Positions 33,530-43,077 of a stretch of DNA of 64,000 nt are shown here, piece by piece. Source of the DNA: Merdimmobilis hominis (GTDB lineage: Bacteria; Bacillota; Clostridia; Oscillospirales; Ruminococcaceae); assembly GCF_016901855.1 (NCBI RefSeq), contig NZ_JACJKY010000008.1, positions 1-64,000 of the forward strand, in the 5' to 3' direction. Made by a program: the position numbers and the translations under genes. The notes beneath the pieces are model-generated. The model was given only the letters and a program-made list of their open reading frames with translations, did not search any database and had not been told where the DNA came from. How positions within the stretch are numbered: the stretch's first letter is position 1; each line of letters starts with the position of its first letter.

Positions 33530-35071
33530 ATGGAAGCATTGCTTGCACCAAATGCAGGATGGCTCTCCATTCTGCCTCCTGTGATTGCAATTATCCTTGC
33601 ACTCACCACAAAAGAAGTCATTTCTTCTTTGCTCATCGGTATTTTCACCGGTGCGCTGATTTTCTCTCATTTTAATCCGGTCAACATGCTCACCACCACA
33701 TTTGAGGTCATGGGCACCAAAATGGGCGACAATGCAAATATTCTGATTTTCCTTGGTCTTTTGGGCGCGATTGTCGTCATCGTCACCATGGCGGGCGGCT
33801 CGAACGCATACGGTAAATGGGCATCCACTAAAATCAAATCGCGCACCGGTGCATCGCTTGCAACAAGTGCGCTCGGCTGTCTGATTTTTATCGATGACTA
33901 CTTTAACTGTCTGACTGTCGGCACGGTCATGCGGCCGGTCACCGACAAATTCCGTATTTCCCGCGCGAAGCTTTCCTACCTGCTCGATGCAACAGCCGCA
34001 CCAATCTGCATCATCGCACCGATTTCAAGCTGGGGTGCTTCTGTTGCAACCTACATGCAGAACTCCGGTGTGGAAAACGGCATGACTGCATTTATTCAGA
34101 CAATTCCTTATAACCTGTACGCACTGTGCACCATCCTGATGATCGTGCTCGTCTGTATCGGCAAACGGGAATTCGGCTCCATGGCAAAATTCGAGCATGC
34201 CGCAATGCTCGAAAATGATCTCGGTACAAACGACGCGGATGCAGATGCCGAAAATCTCGGTCAGATGGAAGTGCGCAAAAACGGAAAGGTCATCGATCTT
34301 GTTCTGCCGATTCTGGCGCTCATCGTGTTCACAATTATTGCTATGCTGTATACCGGCGGCGCATTCAGCGGCCAGGGCATTTCTCCGTTTGAAGCCATCG
34401 GCAACACAGACGCATCGCTTTCGCTCGTTCTCGGCGGACTGCTGACCCTTGTATTTACGATGCTGTTTTACCTGCCGCGCCGCGTGCTTTCGTTCCGTCA
34501 ATTCATGGGCGCCATCACCTCCGGTGTTAAATCCATGGTTCCGGCGTACATCATTCTGATTCTCGCATGGACCATCGGCGGCATTTGTGACATCGATCAT
34601 CTCAACACCGGCGGATTTGTCGGACATGTCGTCAACGACAACCAGTTCCCGGTCTTTATCCTCCCTGTCATTCTGTTTGTTGTCGCAGGCTTTTTGGGAT
34701 TCGCAACCGGTACCTCGTGGGGTACCATGGCACTGCTCATTCCGATCGGCTCTGCAATCTGCGTCACCGATTCGACCAGTCACCTGCTGATTCCGATTTT
34801 CGGTGCAATTCTGGCCGGCGCTGTCTACGGCGACCACATCTCCCCGATTTCCGACACGACGATTCTTTCGTCCACAGGTGCAGGCTGTCCGCACTTAAAT
34901 CACGTCGCCTCCCAGATGCCGTATGCAACACTGGTTGCAGGCGCGTGCTGTATCGGTTATCTGTGCATGGGATTCCTTTCTTCTCCGTGGATTCCGCTCA
35001 TTGTTTCGGCGGCGCTCGTTGTGCTCGGCTATTTTGTATTCGGCAAGCGAATGAATCCTGACAAAAAATAA
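33530..35071 (+). CDS. NhaC-type Na+/H+ antiporter family protein
   Basis: A 513-aa polytopic membrane protein with about 11-13 spans. It carries the family hallmarks SALGCLIFIDDYFNCLTVGT, APISSWGASVATYM and FATGTSWGTMALLIPIG. Members exchange Na+ or H+ for substrates such as malate/lactate or amino acids, so the substrate is not certain. The ATG at 33530 follows GAAAGG; the frame extends to 33461 without a better site. Single gene with its own terminator. Confidence 0.88.
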   Translation: MEALLAPNAGWLSILPPVIAIILALTTKEVISSLLIGIFTGALIFSHFNPVNMLTTTFEVMGTKMGDNANILIFLGLLGAIVVIVTMAGGSNAYGKWASTKIKSRTGASLATSALGCLIFIDDYFNCLTVGTVMRPVTDKFRISRAKLSYLLDATAAPICIIAPISSWGASVATYMQNSGVENGMTAFIQTIPYNLYALCTILMIVLVCIGKREFGSMAKFEHAAMLENDLGTNDADADAENLGQMEVRKNGKVIDLVLPILALIVFTIIAMLYTGGAFSGQGISPFEAIGNTDASLSLVLGGLLTLVFTMLFYLPRRVLSFRQFMGAITSGVKSMVPAYIILILAWTIGGICDIDHLNTGGFVGHVVNDNQFPVFILPVILFVVAGFLGFATGTSWGTMALLIPIGSAICVTDSTSHLLIPIFGAILAGAVYGDHISPISDTTILSSTGAGCPHLNHVASQMPYATLVAGACCIGYLCMGFLSSPWIPLIVSAALVVLGYFVFGKRMNPDKK

Positions 35072-35082
35072 TCACCGCATCA

Positions 35083-35114
35083 AAAATCCCGCACATCATG
35101 TGCGGGATTTTTTG
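35083..35114 (+). terminator. Terminator of the NhaC-type gene
   Basis: AAAATCCCGCACAT / ATGTGCGGGATTTT with a 1-nt centre, followed by TTT. Confidence 0.9.
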
Positions 35115-35204
35115 TTTTTGCGTATAACCCGTTGCGTTTTTTTCAAAAAAACGATATGATAATGGAATACGCACATCTTTGTTTTGGCAGGAGGTTTTGA
35201 TCCC

Positions 35205-36059
35205 ATGAAACCACAATCATTCCGCACGGTGCTCACACAGCAGGAACATCACATGCAGGGCGTTCCAGCATTTGGCCGGAGCAGCGGCACAGACGCGGCA
35301 CTTCCGCTGATTCCGCACAGCCACAAGGATAAATATGAGATCGTACTGCTGTCAGGCGGTGTGCGCTGTTTTCATGCCGACGGCGTGGACTATACCATTT
35401 ATGAAAACAACGCGTTTTTTGTGCGTCCGAATGAATCGCACTTTGCCGATCGTCCCACCAAAACAAGCGGAGAACTGCTGTGGTTTCAGCTGAATGCAGA
35501 AGGAAATCTCCTCGATTTGCCGCAGCAAACAAACGATTTTATTCAGTTTAAGCTTTCTTCCTGCCAGACAAGACTGTTCTGCATTTCTCCGGCGGTATTT
35601 TCGTCGTTCCAGGAGAGCTTTAAGCTGCTGCTGCGCGGCGACACCGTTTCCTACATCAAAGGGCAGGCGCTGTTTGTCTATGCACTGCTGTCACTGTTTG
35701 AAGCGCCCAAGGCGGCACAGATTCTCTCGCCCGACATCGACCGTGCGAAGCAGTATATCATGACGCATCTGCACGAAGCGATTGATATCGAACGACTCTG
35801 CGATCAAAGTCACCGCTCCGTCGCATCGTTTTCCGAAGAGTTTGAGCGTCAAATCGGCTTTTCTCCCAAAGAATACATCCTGCGCGCAAAAATTGAACAT
35901 TCCAAAACAGCGCTTGTCAAAACGCAGAAGCCGTTTGCCGACATTGCGTTCGATTACCACTTTTCGTCCGCTTCCTACTATGCGATTTTGTTCAAGCGGT
36001 ACGAGGGCTGTACGCCGAAACAATACCGCAAAAAATTTTCGAAAAAGCGGGGAAACTGA
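35205..36059 (+). CDS. AraC-family transcriptional regulator
   Basis: A 284-aa regulator. The N-terminal cupin sensor (about 20-140, with LPLIPHSHKDKYEIVLLSGG and VRPNESHFADRP) is followed by two HTH motifs (about 190-284, ending FSSASYYAILFKRYEGCTPK). The ATG at 35205 has GGCAGGAGG upstream. Its stop lies 2 bp before the VanZ-like ATG, so it heads an operon with the next two genes. The ligand is probably a sugar; the target is unknown. Confidence 0.88.
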   Translation: MKPQSFRTVLTQQEHHMQGVPAFGRSSGTDAALPLIPHSHKDKYEIVLLSGGVRCFHADGVDYTIYENNAFFVRPNESHFADRPTKTSGELLWFQLNAEGNLLDLPQQTNDFIQFKLSSCQTRLFCISPAVFSSFQESFKLLLRGDTVSYIKGQALFVYALLSLFEAPKAAQILSPDIDRAKQYIMTHLHEAIDIERLCDQSHRSVASFSEEFERQIGFSPKEYILRAKIEHSKTALVKTQKPFADIAFDYHFSSASYYAILFKRYEGCTPKQYRKKFSKKRGN

Positions 36060-36061
36060 CG

Positions 36062-36562
36062 ATGCGAAACAGAAAACGCGTACTCATTCCGCTGGCTGCA
36101 TTGCTGTGGGGGCTGTTCATTTTCTGGCAGTCATCAAAAACCGGAACCGATTCCGGTCAGTTAAGTGACGGGATTGTTTCGTTTTTGCAGCGGTTTCTCC
36201 CCATTTCTCATGATATTCTCTCCGTCCTTGTGCGAAAAGCGGCACATGTGTCGGAATATTTTATCTTCTCCGCACTTCTGTGCGTATCGGCACACCAATA
36301 CCGCCTGCTGCTGCGCCCGTTTGATCTGAGTGTCCTGTTTATCGGCACTGCGTGGGCAGTCTGCGACGAATGGATTCAAACATTTGTCCCGGGGAGAGCC
36401 GGCTGTGTGCAGGATGTTCTCATTGACATGGCCGGTGTGCTTGCCGCCTTTTTCCTCTGCCGGCTTCTCATTCGTTTTATCACAAAGAAAAAAGAAAGGA
36501 ATCAAAATTCATGCAGCGTGTCATCGGCTATATGCGAAAAGCCATCACAGAATTTAAAATGA
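36062..36562 (+). CDS. VanZ-like membrane protein
   Basis: A 166-aa membrane protein with about four spans and the VanZ-family pattern: WQSSKTG near the N terminus, RKAAHVSEYFIFSALL, and DEWIQTFVPGRAGCVQDVLI. VanZ relatives can alter teicoplanin sensitivity, but most are of unknown function. It follows the AraC gene by 2 bp; its 3' end overlaps the TtcA-like gene by 52 bp in another frame. Confidence 0.85.
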   Translation: MRNRKRVLIPLAALLWGLFIFWQSSKTGTDSGQLSDGIVSFLQRFLPISHDILSVLVRKAAHVSEYFIFSALLCVSAHQYRLLLRPFDLSVLFIGTAWAVCDEWIQTFVPGRAGCVQDVLIDMAGVLAAFFLCRLLIRFITKKKERNQNSCSVSSAICEKPSQNLK

Positions 36563-37317
36563 TCGAAAACGGCGACCGGGTTGCTGTCGGTGTTTCCGGC
36601 GGAAAAGACTCCGTCGCACTCTTAACCGGACTTTCGATGCTCAGACGGTTCATCGGCATCGACTATACCATCGTTGCCATCACATTAGATCCCGGATTCG
36701 GCGGACAGCAAACCGACTATTCCCCGATTGAAGAACTTTGTAAAAAGCTCGACATCGAATATCATATTCTGCGCACGCAAATCGGCGAAATCGTGTTTGA
36801 TCTGCGCAAAGAAAAGCATCCGTGCGCGCTGTGCGCAAGACTGCGCCGCGGTGCACTGCACGATGCCGCAAAAGAATTCGGCTGCAACAAATTAGCACTC
36901 GGTCACCACTATAACGATGTGGTGGAAACATTCATGATGAACTTGTTCAACGAAGGCCGCATCGGCTGTTTTGCACCGGTGACCTATCTTTCACGCAAAG
37001 ATCTCACGATGATCCGTCCGCTCGTCTTTGCACCGGAAAAAGATGTTGCGGCGGCAGTCAAGCGTGCCGAGCTTCCGGTTGTCAAAAGCGTATGTCCGGC
37101 AGACGGTGTTACCTCCCGCCAGGATATGAAAGAATTTCTGCGCGAACGGGAACGTACCGACCGCGGATTCACATACCGCATGTTCGGTGCACTGCGGCGC
37201 AGCGGTGTGGATGGCTGGGGATATCCCGACCAGGCACCAGCACATCCGTCCACCGACGGAAAACCGCGTTCCGCCTCCTATCCGACCGATCCAAACACCG
37301 GTGCAAAACTGTTTTAA
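36511..37317 (+). CDS. TtcA-family tRNA thiolation protein
   Basis: A 268-aa PP-loop ATPase. The SGGKDS motif occurs in RVAVGVSGGKDSVALLTGLS. A CxxC motif (CALCARLRRG) and ALGHHYNDVVETFMMNLF are as in TtcA/TtuA enzymes that thiolate tRNA with a 4Fe-4S cluster. The third cluster Cys is probably the one in VCPADG. The ATG at 36511 follows AAAGGAATC and overlaps the VanZ-like gene. The exact tRNA position modified cannot be read from sequence. Confidence 0.85.
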   Translation: MQRVIGYMRKAITEFKMIENGDRVAVGVSGGKDSVALLTGLSMLRRFIGIDYTIVAITLDPGFGGQQTDYSPIEELCKKLDIEYHILRTQIGEIVFDLRKEKHPCALCARLRRGALHDAAKEFGCNKLALGHHYNDVVETFMMNLFNEGRIGCFAPVTYLSRKDLTMIRPLVFAPEKDVAAAVKRAELPVVKSVCPADGVTSRQDMKEFLRERERTDRGFTYRMFGALRRSGVDGWGYPDQAPAHPSTDGKPRSASYPTDPNTGAKLF

Positions 37318-37334
37318 TCAAATCACATCATAAA

Positions 37335-37372
37335 AAATAGCAGTGTGCGTATTTATGCACACTGCTATTTGT
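37335..37372. terminator. Bidirectional terminator, TtcA-like / HAD genes
   Basis: AAATAGCAGTGTGC / GCACACTGCTATTT between convergent genes. Confidence 0.85.
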
Positions 37373-37404
37373 ATTATATAAAATAAATATTACAAATCGT
37401 ATTA

Positions 37405-38067
37405 TTATAATAACACGCCGCAGAGGATCTGTGCCAATTCGCTCGCATCCGCGGCAATCGAAACAGCGCCATGTTCCTGCAGCTCTTCCACAGTACCGTA
37501 TCCATAGGCCACGCCAATGCATTCGATGCCGGCCTCACCTGCACCGATGCAGTCAAACCGTGTATCGCCCAATAGCACACACGCTTCCTTCGGACAGCCG
37601 CATGCTTCCACTGCACGTTCGATGATATACGTTTTATGTGCCGAGGTGTCCGCATAATCAGCGCCGCACACGACGTCGAACAGATCAAAAACACCAAGCT
37701 TTTTCAAAATCTCAATCGCAAACACTTCCGGTTTTTTCGTTGCCAGTGCAATCATTTTCCCCTGACTGCGAAGCAGCCGGATCAGCGCATCAAGCTGCGG
37801 ATACAGCGCACATTCAAACATTCCCTGCGCTTTATAGTAAGTGCGGAACAGTGTAATCGCCGTCTGCACCGTTTCCTCATCAAAGCCGCACACGTCGCGA
37901 AATGACGTACCGATGGACGGACCGATAAAACGGTCTTTTGTTTCCTCGGAAAGCATCGGCAGATGTAATTGTTCCATCGTATAGTCAATCGCATTAAAAA
38001 TGCCGGGTTTTGAATCGATGAGTGTTCCGTCTAAATCAAATAAGACAGCCTTCTTGTTTGTATCCAT
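37405..38067 (-). CDS. HAD-family phosphatase (phosphoglycolate phosphatase-like)
   Basis: A 220-aa HAD IA hydrolase. Motif I is VLFDLDGTLIDSKPG, motif II lies in LATKKPE, and motif III/IV has CVLLGDTRFDCIGAGEAGIE. A helical cap domain inserts after motif I. Substrates in this group include phosphoglycolate, pyrophosphate and sugar phosphates; the sequence does not settle which. Monocistronic and convergent with the TtcA-like gene. Confidence 0.88.
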   Translation of the reverse strand: MDTNKKAVLFDLDGTLIDSKPGIFNAIDYTMEQLHLPMLSEETKDRFIGPSIGTSFRDVCGFDEETVQTAITLFRTYYKAQGMFECALYPQLDALIRLLRSQGKMIALATKKPEVFAIEILKKLGVFDLFDVVCGADYADTSAHKTYIIERAVEACGCPKEACVLLGDTRFDCIGAGEAGIECIGVAYGYGTVEELQEHGAVSIAADASELAQILCGVLL

Positions 38068-38203
38068 TCGGGTTCTCCTTTATTCATTCATGTTTCTAAG
38101 CATTATTATACCACACAATCACGCAAATGAACAAACAAATGAATGAAACCGCCAATCCCGCCGATACTATAATGAAAAAACAACAAACAAGGAGCCTCGC
38201 GCT

Positions 38204-39061
38204 ATGCATCAACCAAAACGCAGCACACAGCTGTTTTTGATTTCTCTGTGTGTCACACTTGTCACACTCGGCACTGTCCTTGTGCTTCTGCTGGCAGTCT
38301 GGCTGCCGCTCACACGGGAGCAGGAAGATGAACAGCCCGCCGCACAGCCGCTTACCGCCACAGAAGAAGAATCACTCTCACTCTTGATGATCGCTTCTCC
38401 CACCGTTTCCGATCCGCCTGCTTTTTTGGCGCTGTTTTCCTATGCACCTGCAAAAAAGCAGTTTGATACGGTGCTGTTCTCCCCATATCTTCTGTGCACC
38501 TCGCTTGACCGCACCGATACACTTGCCGGTCATTATTTGTACGGCGGCATTCTCGGTCTGCGGCGCGCGATCGCCGAGCTGACCGGTCATGAACCCGACC
38601 GCTATCTGCGCACCGATCAGGAAGGATTTTCTGCTCTGCTCGATGCGGGCGGCGGCATTTCATGCACAATTTCCTCCGCCTTTACGATTGGAGAAGAACA
38701 ATTTTATCCCGGCGAACAGCAGCTTTCCGGCCGCAAGCTTTCGGCGCTTCTCTTTCAAACCGGCAGCGACGCGCTTCCCGACTTAAAAGCACAGACAGAA
38801 TGGACAAGCCGCATTCTTCCCACCTGCATCCAGGCAGTAAAGCATTCGTATGAATCGTTTTCTTCGCTCATTTTCTCAGAATGCGAAACGACACTTACCC
38901 GTTATGATTTGCTTTTGCGTCAGTCGTATTTCACCGGCGGTACATTCACTGTCAATGAACCGATTGCCGTTGACGGCACACACCATCCGGAAATCATGGC
39001 AGTTTATCCGGATGAATCGGCACTTTCCGCTGCAAAAGCGGTCTTATCGCCTGCTTCATAA
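38204..39061 (+). CDS. Degenerate LytR-CpsA-Psr-like membrane protein
   Basis: A 285-aa protein with one N-terminal membrane helix (about 10-34) and an extracellular domain. Parts of the LCP fold are recognisable: PDRYLRTDQEGFSALLDAGG and GEQQLSGRKLSALLFQTGS. The family's catalytic Arg/Asp-rich motifs (R-x-D, Y-x-R-x-R) are not clearly present and the protein is short. It may be an inactive relative rather than a working wall-polymer ligase. AAGGAG precedes the ATG. Confidence 0.6.
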   Translation: MHQPKRSTQLFLISLCVTLVTLGTVLVLLLAVWLPLTREQEDEQPAAQPLTATEEESLSLLMIASPTVSDPPAFLALFSYAPAKKQFDTVLFSPYLLCTSLDRTDTLAGHYLYGGILGLRRAIAELTGHEPDRYLRTDQEGFSALLDAGGGISCTISSAFTIGEEQFYPGEQQLSGRKLSALLFQTGSDALPDLKAQTEWTSRILPTCIQAVKHSYESFSSLIFSECETTLTRYDLLLRQSYFTGGTFTVNEPIAVDGTHHPEIMAVYPDESALSAAKAVLSPAS

Positions 39062-39063
39062 GA

Positions 39064-39097
39064 AAAAGAAAAGCGCCCGTGCCGTGCAGCGGGCGCT
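39064..39097 (-). terminator. Terminator of the M23 peptidase gene
   Basis: AGCGCCCG / CGGGCGCT stem; on the minus strand followed by TTTTCTTTTTC. Confidence 0.75.
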
Positions 39098-39135
39098 CTC
39101 GATTATAATGAAAGGCAAAATGAATTGTTCTGTTG

Positions 39136-40857
39136 TTACGGCAAATACAGTGCAGGGTTTACATGTGTGCCGTTGATGCGTACCTCAAAGTGAACATGCG
39201 CACCAAAGGAATAGCCGGTGTTTCCAATATTCGCGATATACTGTCCCTGCGACACGGTTTGTCCTGTGGACACTGCCAGCTTCGAACAGTGACCATATAC
39301 TGTCGTCACCGATCCGCTTTGAATGAATACAACGTATCCATAGGAAGGTTTCCAGCCTGCATATGTCACGACACCCGAATGTGCGGCAACAATCGTTTTG
39401 CCGTATGCACCGCCCCAATAGCAGATGTCAATTGCTTTGTGGTTTCTCGAACCGCCGTACGGTGATGAAACATACCGTCCCGGGCCGGAGGTCGGCCAGA
39501 TTAGACCGTATTTCGACGGGTTTCCGCCGCCGCCCGAAATACTCGGCAGCGATGCAGTTCCTTTCAGAATCACTTCATTGACCGGCTGTGCTGTCACAAC
39601 GGTCGAAAGAATTTCACGTCCGACTTCCACGCCGTCAACATAGGAAATATCGGCTGTAATCGTCTGGCTTCCGTTTTTGCCGGATGTTTTTGTCTGTTTT
39701 TGTCCTTTATACAGCGAAGAGGTTTCCACATACTCGGTCGAATACGGAATTGATTCCTCATAGGAAACGGTTACAATTCGTTTGACCGGGAGATAACTTT
39801 CCGATTTATTGACAAGCACACTTCTGCCGATCGGGCAGTTTGTGAGAATATCCGGATTGAGTGCCACCAGTTCGTCGAGCGTGACATCGTTTTTCTCCGC
39901 AATCGAAAGCGGCGCGTCGCCTTCCTGCACCGTATAATAGCGGTCAACCTTTGTATTCGAATCAAGCAGTGCGATCAAGTCGGATTCGGCAACGACATTG
40001 CTTTTAAAATAAAGCCCTTCTTCCATCTCAACCGTTTTTGTAAATTCAACACGGTCATTTTCCGACTGCTTTGCCGCTGCAAGCTTGCTGTCAAGATGTT
40101 CTTTGACGCCGGAAATATCTTTCACCGCACCGACGAACGTGCCGTCGATGATGAGTCCTGTTGCTTCCACCACATCCGTACCGGATGCACTGATGATGGT
40201 GTCTGTCAGTTCCGCGCTCGTCATGAGCGAGCCGGTCGGAACAATCGCCAGCGTAAACGTCGGATCATACGAAAGCTCCTGATCCTCGGACTGGTAAATC
40301 AGGCGGGACTGAATTTTTGCTTCTGTTTCCTGAAACACCGATTCATCCTGAATATATCCAAGATGCTCCCCGTTATACTGAACACCGATCGCAAAATTAA
40401 GCGAAAACGCGTAATGTACAACAAATACAAACACCGCTGCTGCCGCTGCCGGCACAATGTAGTTGAGCGCTTTGAATACGAGATTTACATGGCGGCGTGC
40501 CGCATGACAAAACGCGGAAACGGCTGATCCGATGCGGTAAACAACCGGTTTTTGCGGATGTGCGCGATAACCTGTACGAACCACATTCACCATCGAACGG
40601 CCGAACCGGCGCACACCGTAAATGGTTTTGAGCCATTTCTGATACAGCATGGATTCGCGCTTGCGAATCTTTAAGAATAAATGTTTGATCTCAAGCACCG
40701 GTGTACGCAGCACTTTTCGATACACCACTGCTGCCGCACGTTTCATCAGTGCAAAAAACGACACCAAAAACGTACCGACTGCCATCATTCCGTTTAAAAA
40801 ATATGTCACCAGCATGTCAATATACTCTGTCAGTGGTTCTCTATCTCCATTCTTCAT
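39136..40857 (-). CDS. Membrane-anchored M23 peptidase with LysM and G5 domains
   Basis: A 573-aa cell-wall hydrolase. It has a basic cytoplasmic N terminus, a membrane helix (about 132-155), a region with a duplicated pattern (165-310), a LysM domain (about 313-357, YYTVQEGDAPLSIAEKNDVT), a G5 domain (about 360-440) and a C-terminal M23 endopeptidase. Zinc ligands are in NHKAIDI and AHVHFEVRING. LysM binds peptidoglycan and M23 cuts its peptide cross-links. Clostridial relatives of this layout act in growth or spore-envelope remodelling. Single gene. Confidence 0.92.
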   Translation of the reverse strand: MKNGDREPLTEYIDMLVTYFLNGMMAVGTFLVSFFALMKRAAAVVYRKVLRTPVLEIKHLFLKIRKRESMLYQKWLKTIYGVRRFGRSMVNVVRTGYRAHPQKPVVYRIGSAVSAFCHAARRHVNLVFKALNYIVPAAAAAVFVFVVHYAFSLNFAIGVQYNGEHLGYIQDESVFQETEAKIQSRLIYQSEDQELSYDPTFTLAIVPTGSLMTSAELTDTIISASGTDVVEATGLIIDGTFVGAVKDISGVKEHLDSKLAAAKQSENDRVEFTKTVEMEEGLYFKSNVVAESDLIALLDSNTKVDRYYTVQEGDAPLSIAEKNDVTLDELVALNPDILTNCPIGRSVLVNKSESYLPVKRIVTVSYEESIPYSTEYVETSSLYKGQKQTKTSGKNGSQTITADISYVDGVEVGREILSTVVTAQPVNEVILKGTASLPSISGGGGNPSKYGLIWPTSGPGRYVSSPYGGSRNHKAIDICYWGGAYGKTIVAAHSGVVTYAGWKPSYGYVVFIQSGSVTTVYGHCSKLAVSTGQTVSQGQYIANIGNTGYSFGAHVHFEVRINGTHVNPALYLP

Positions 40858-41041
40858 AACAACAAATGCTCCTGCTTATATTTATGTCGGATTCTCAATC
40901 GAATTATTACATTTTGTAACCTGTTTGTAACCATTATATCATATTCTCGTTGTTTTGCAACCCCCAACGGCCTGTTTTTCTGCTTCATTTTGTTTCTTTT
41001 TTATGAATACGCCGTTGTTTTCCGTGTTTCGATGAAAAAAG

Positions 41042-41071
41042 TTGTTTTTTGCACCGTTTGTGTATTATAAT
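41042..41071 (+). promoter_or_regulatory. Probable promoter of the pflA operon
   Basis: TTGTTT (41042-41047), 18-bp spacer, TATAAT (41066-41071), 30 bp before the pflA start. Confidence 0.55.
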
Positions 41072-41101
41072 GAAGCAGAACAATGAAATGAGGTCTTTTC
41101 T

Positions 41102-41827
41102 ATGGCAGAAATACAGGGATATATCCATTCTTACGAGAGCTTCGGCGCAGTGGACGGGCCGGGTGTTCGGTTTGTGGTATTTGTTTCGGGCTGTCCGCTC
41201 CGCTGCTTATACTGTCACAATCCTGACACCTGGATCAAAACAGACGGTACGCTCACCTCTGCTGAGGCGGTCGTTTCGACCATCTGTGAATATAAAAATT
41301 TCATCAAAAACGGCGGCGTCACCATTTCCGGCGGAGAACCGCTGATGCAGCCCGCATTTTGCAGGGAAATTCTCCTGCGATGCAAGCAGGAAGGGCTCCA
41401 CACCGCCATCGACACCTCGGGTGCTGTACCGCTTTCGACCTGCCGTGATACGATCGATGCCGCAGATCTGATTCTGCTCGATATCAAAGATATTGACGCA
41501 GAAGACTGCAAAACGCTCACCGGTCAGACAAACGAAAACGCGCTTGCACTGCTCTCCTACTGCGAAGAAACGAAGAAACCGGTCTGGATTCGGCACGTCC
41601 TTCTTCCGGGCTACACATTATCGGACGAAAAGCTTCATAAAATGGGAGAAACGCTCGCATCGTTTTCCTGCATCGAGCGTGTGGAAATCAATCCGTTCCA
41701 CAAAATGGGCGAATACAAATGGGAAACAATCGACCGCCCTTACACACTAAAAGAAGTATCACCGCCGTCCGCAGAGGACGTTTCACATGCAAAGGAGGTT
41801 TTGCGCTCTTATGGACTGCCGCTTTAA
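41102..41827 (+). CDS. pflA: Pyruvate formate-lyase activating enzyme
   Basis: A 241-aa radical-SAM enzyme that installs the glycyl radical on pyruvate formate-lyase. The cluster motif CPLRCLYCHNPDTW (C-x3-C-x2-C) and ISGGEPLMQ are intact, and the C-terminal WETIDRPYTLKEV is typical. pflB is not within the window, so the target enzyme must be elsewhere. The 3' end overlaps the VanY-like gene by 17 bp. Confidence 0.93.
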   Translation: MAEIQGYIHSYESFGAVDGPGVRFVVFVSGCPLRCLYCHNPDTWIKTDGTLTSAEAVVSTICEYKNFIKNGGVTISGGEPLMQPAFCREILLRCKQEGLHTAIDTSGAVPLSTCRDTIDAADLILLDIKDIDAEDCKTLTGQTNENALALLSYCEETKKPVWIRHVLLPGYTLSDEKLHKMGETLASFSCIERVEINPFHKMGEYKWETIDRPYTLKEVSPPSAEDVSHAKEVLRSYGLPL

Positions 41828-42587
41828 ATGCTTTCGATTCACCGCTGCAGCACTCGCACTGTGTGCTGTCCTGCTTGCAGGCTGCACGGAAGTTCCCGCC
41901 GTTTCAAACCCGGAATCTTCCGTTTCGGCAGACAGCTCTGCTGTCACAGAATCCTCGCCTGAACAGGAGCAGGATACGCTCCCGGCGGGCAGCTTGTCCG
42001 ACTGGAATCTGATTTTGTTAAATCCCGAACCGCAGAACAAAATTGACGAAGATCTTCCGTTGTCGTTTGCTTCGTTTGACGGTCAGAAAATTGACGAACG
42101 TATCGCCGCGCAATACAGCCAGATGGTTGCCGACGCCGAAAAAGACGGCATTCATCTGTTCCTGCGCTCGGGATATCGTCCCGTTTCCCTGCAAAAAACA
42201 TATTACGAAAGCAACATCAACAAATATATGCAGCAGGGCATGACCCGCGAAGAAGCTGAAGCAAAAACGCGCGAATACTACACGGAACCGGGCCACAGCG
42301 AACACCACAGCGGCTTGGCACTCGATATTTTAACAGAGGAATACCAGCGCGATGTTTACACGCTGGATGACCGGTTTGCACAGACCGACGGCTATGCATG
42401 GCTTATAAAGCACTGCACGGAATACGGCTTTGTTCTGCGCTATCCGGAAGACAAAACCGACATCACACAGATTAACTATGAGCCGTGGCATTACCGCTAT
42501 GTCGGAACGGAACATGCGGCATATATGAAAGAACACGGTCTTTGTTTCGAAGAATATATCACTTTACTGCAAGAGGCGGGACGATGA
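41811..42587 (+). CDS. VanY-type D,D-carboxypeptidase lipoprotein
   Basis: A 258-aa lipoprotein. The signal peptide ends in the lipobox LLAGC (Cys at about residue 24), followed by a Ser-rich linker. The M15B zinc peptidase has RSGYRPVSLQKTYY, the SxHxxGxAxD motif (SEHHSGLALDI) and EPWHYRYVG. It trims the terminal D-Ala of peptidoglycan stems. The ATG at 41811 has AAAGGAGG upstream; the ATG at 41787 precedes that site. It overlaps pflA at the front and GNAT (ATGA) at the back. Confidence 0.92.
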   Translation: MDCRFKCFRFTAAALALCAVLLAGCTEVPAVSNPESSVSADSSAVTESSPEQEQDTLPAGSLSDWNLILLNPEPQNKIDEDLPLSFASFDGQKIDERIAAQYSQMVADAEKDGIHLFLRSGYRPVSLQKTYYESNINKYMQQGMTREEAEAKTREYYTEPGHSEHHSGLALDILTEEYQRDVYTLDDRFAQTDGYAWLIKHCTEYGFVLRYPEDKTDITQINYEPWHYRYVGTEHAAYMKEHGLCFEEYITLLQEAGR

Positions 42588-43039
42588 GTACACCAATGAA
42601 TGACATTCTGTTTAAACCCATCCGGTATGACAGCGCGGAATACCGGGAAATGCTTTCCTTTCGGAATGCATACATGCGCGTGCCGATCGGACTTTGTCTG
42701 TTCGACGAGGATCTTTCCCGGGAGGTATTCGACCACCACATCGGCGTTTATCGCCAAAACAAGCTGATCGGCTGCTGCATCATCACACCCGAAACCGATA
42801 CGCGCGCACGGATGCGTCAGGTTGTGATCGCGCCGGACGAACGCGGCAAAGGCATCGGTCATCAGATGATGCTCTATGCGGAGGAAGAAGCGCGGTCGCT
42901 TGCGTTTTCGCAGCTTGTGCTCGACTCCCGTATGACTGCCGTCCATTTTTATCAGATGCTCGGCTATCAAGCGGTGGGCGAACCGTTTATGGAAGTGGGA
43001 CTTCCTCACTACCGCATGGAAAAGCAAATCCGGACATAA
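42584..43039 (+). CDS. GNAT-family N-acetyltransferase
   Basis: A 151-aa acetyltransferase. The acetyl-CoA loop RQVVIAPDERGKGIGHQMML and the C-terminal AVHFYQMLGYQAVGEPFMEV are typical of ElaA/YitI-like members. Start and stop of the preceding gene overlap as ATGA. The substrate is unknown. Last gene of the pflA-vanY-GNAT operon. Confidence 0.88.
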   Translation: MSTPMNDILFKPIRYDSAEYREMLSFRNAYMRVPIGLCLFDEDLSREVFDHHIGVYRQNKLIGCCIITPETDTRARMRQVVIAPDERGKGIGHQMMLYAEEEARSLAFSQLVLDSRMTAVHFYQMLGYQAVGEPFMEVGLPHYRMEKQIRT

Positions 43040-43040
43040 T

Positions 43041-43073
43041 AAAAAGAACGCTTCAGCTGAAGCGTTCTTTTTT
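43041..43073. terminator. Bidirectional terminator, GNAT / reductase
   Basis: Near-perfect palindrome AAAAAGAACGCTTCAGC / TGAAGCGTTCTTTTT between convergent genes. Confidence 0.9.
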
Positions 43074-43077
43074 CATT

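Noticed and set aside
39136-40857. Phage tail lysin assignment for the M23 protein
   Set aside because: Chromosomal context, membrane anchor, LysM and G5 domains fit a cell-wall remodelling enzyme; no phage genes nearby.
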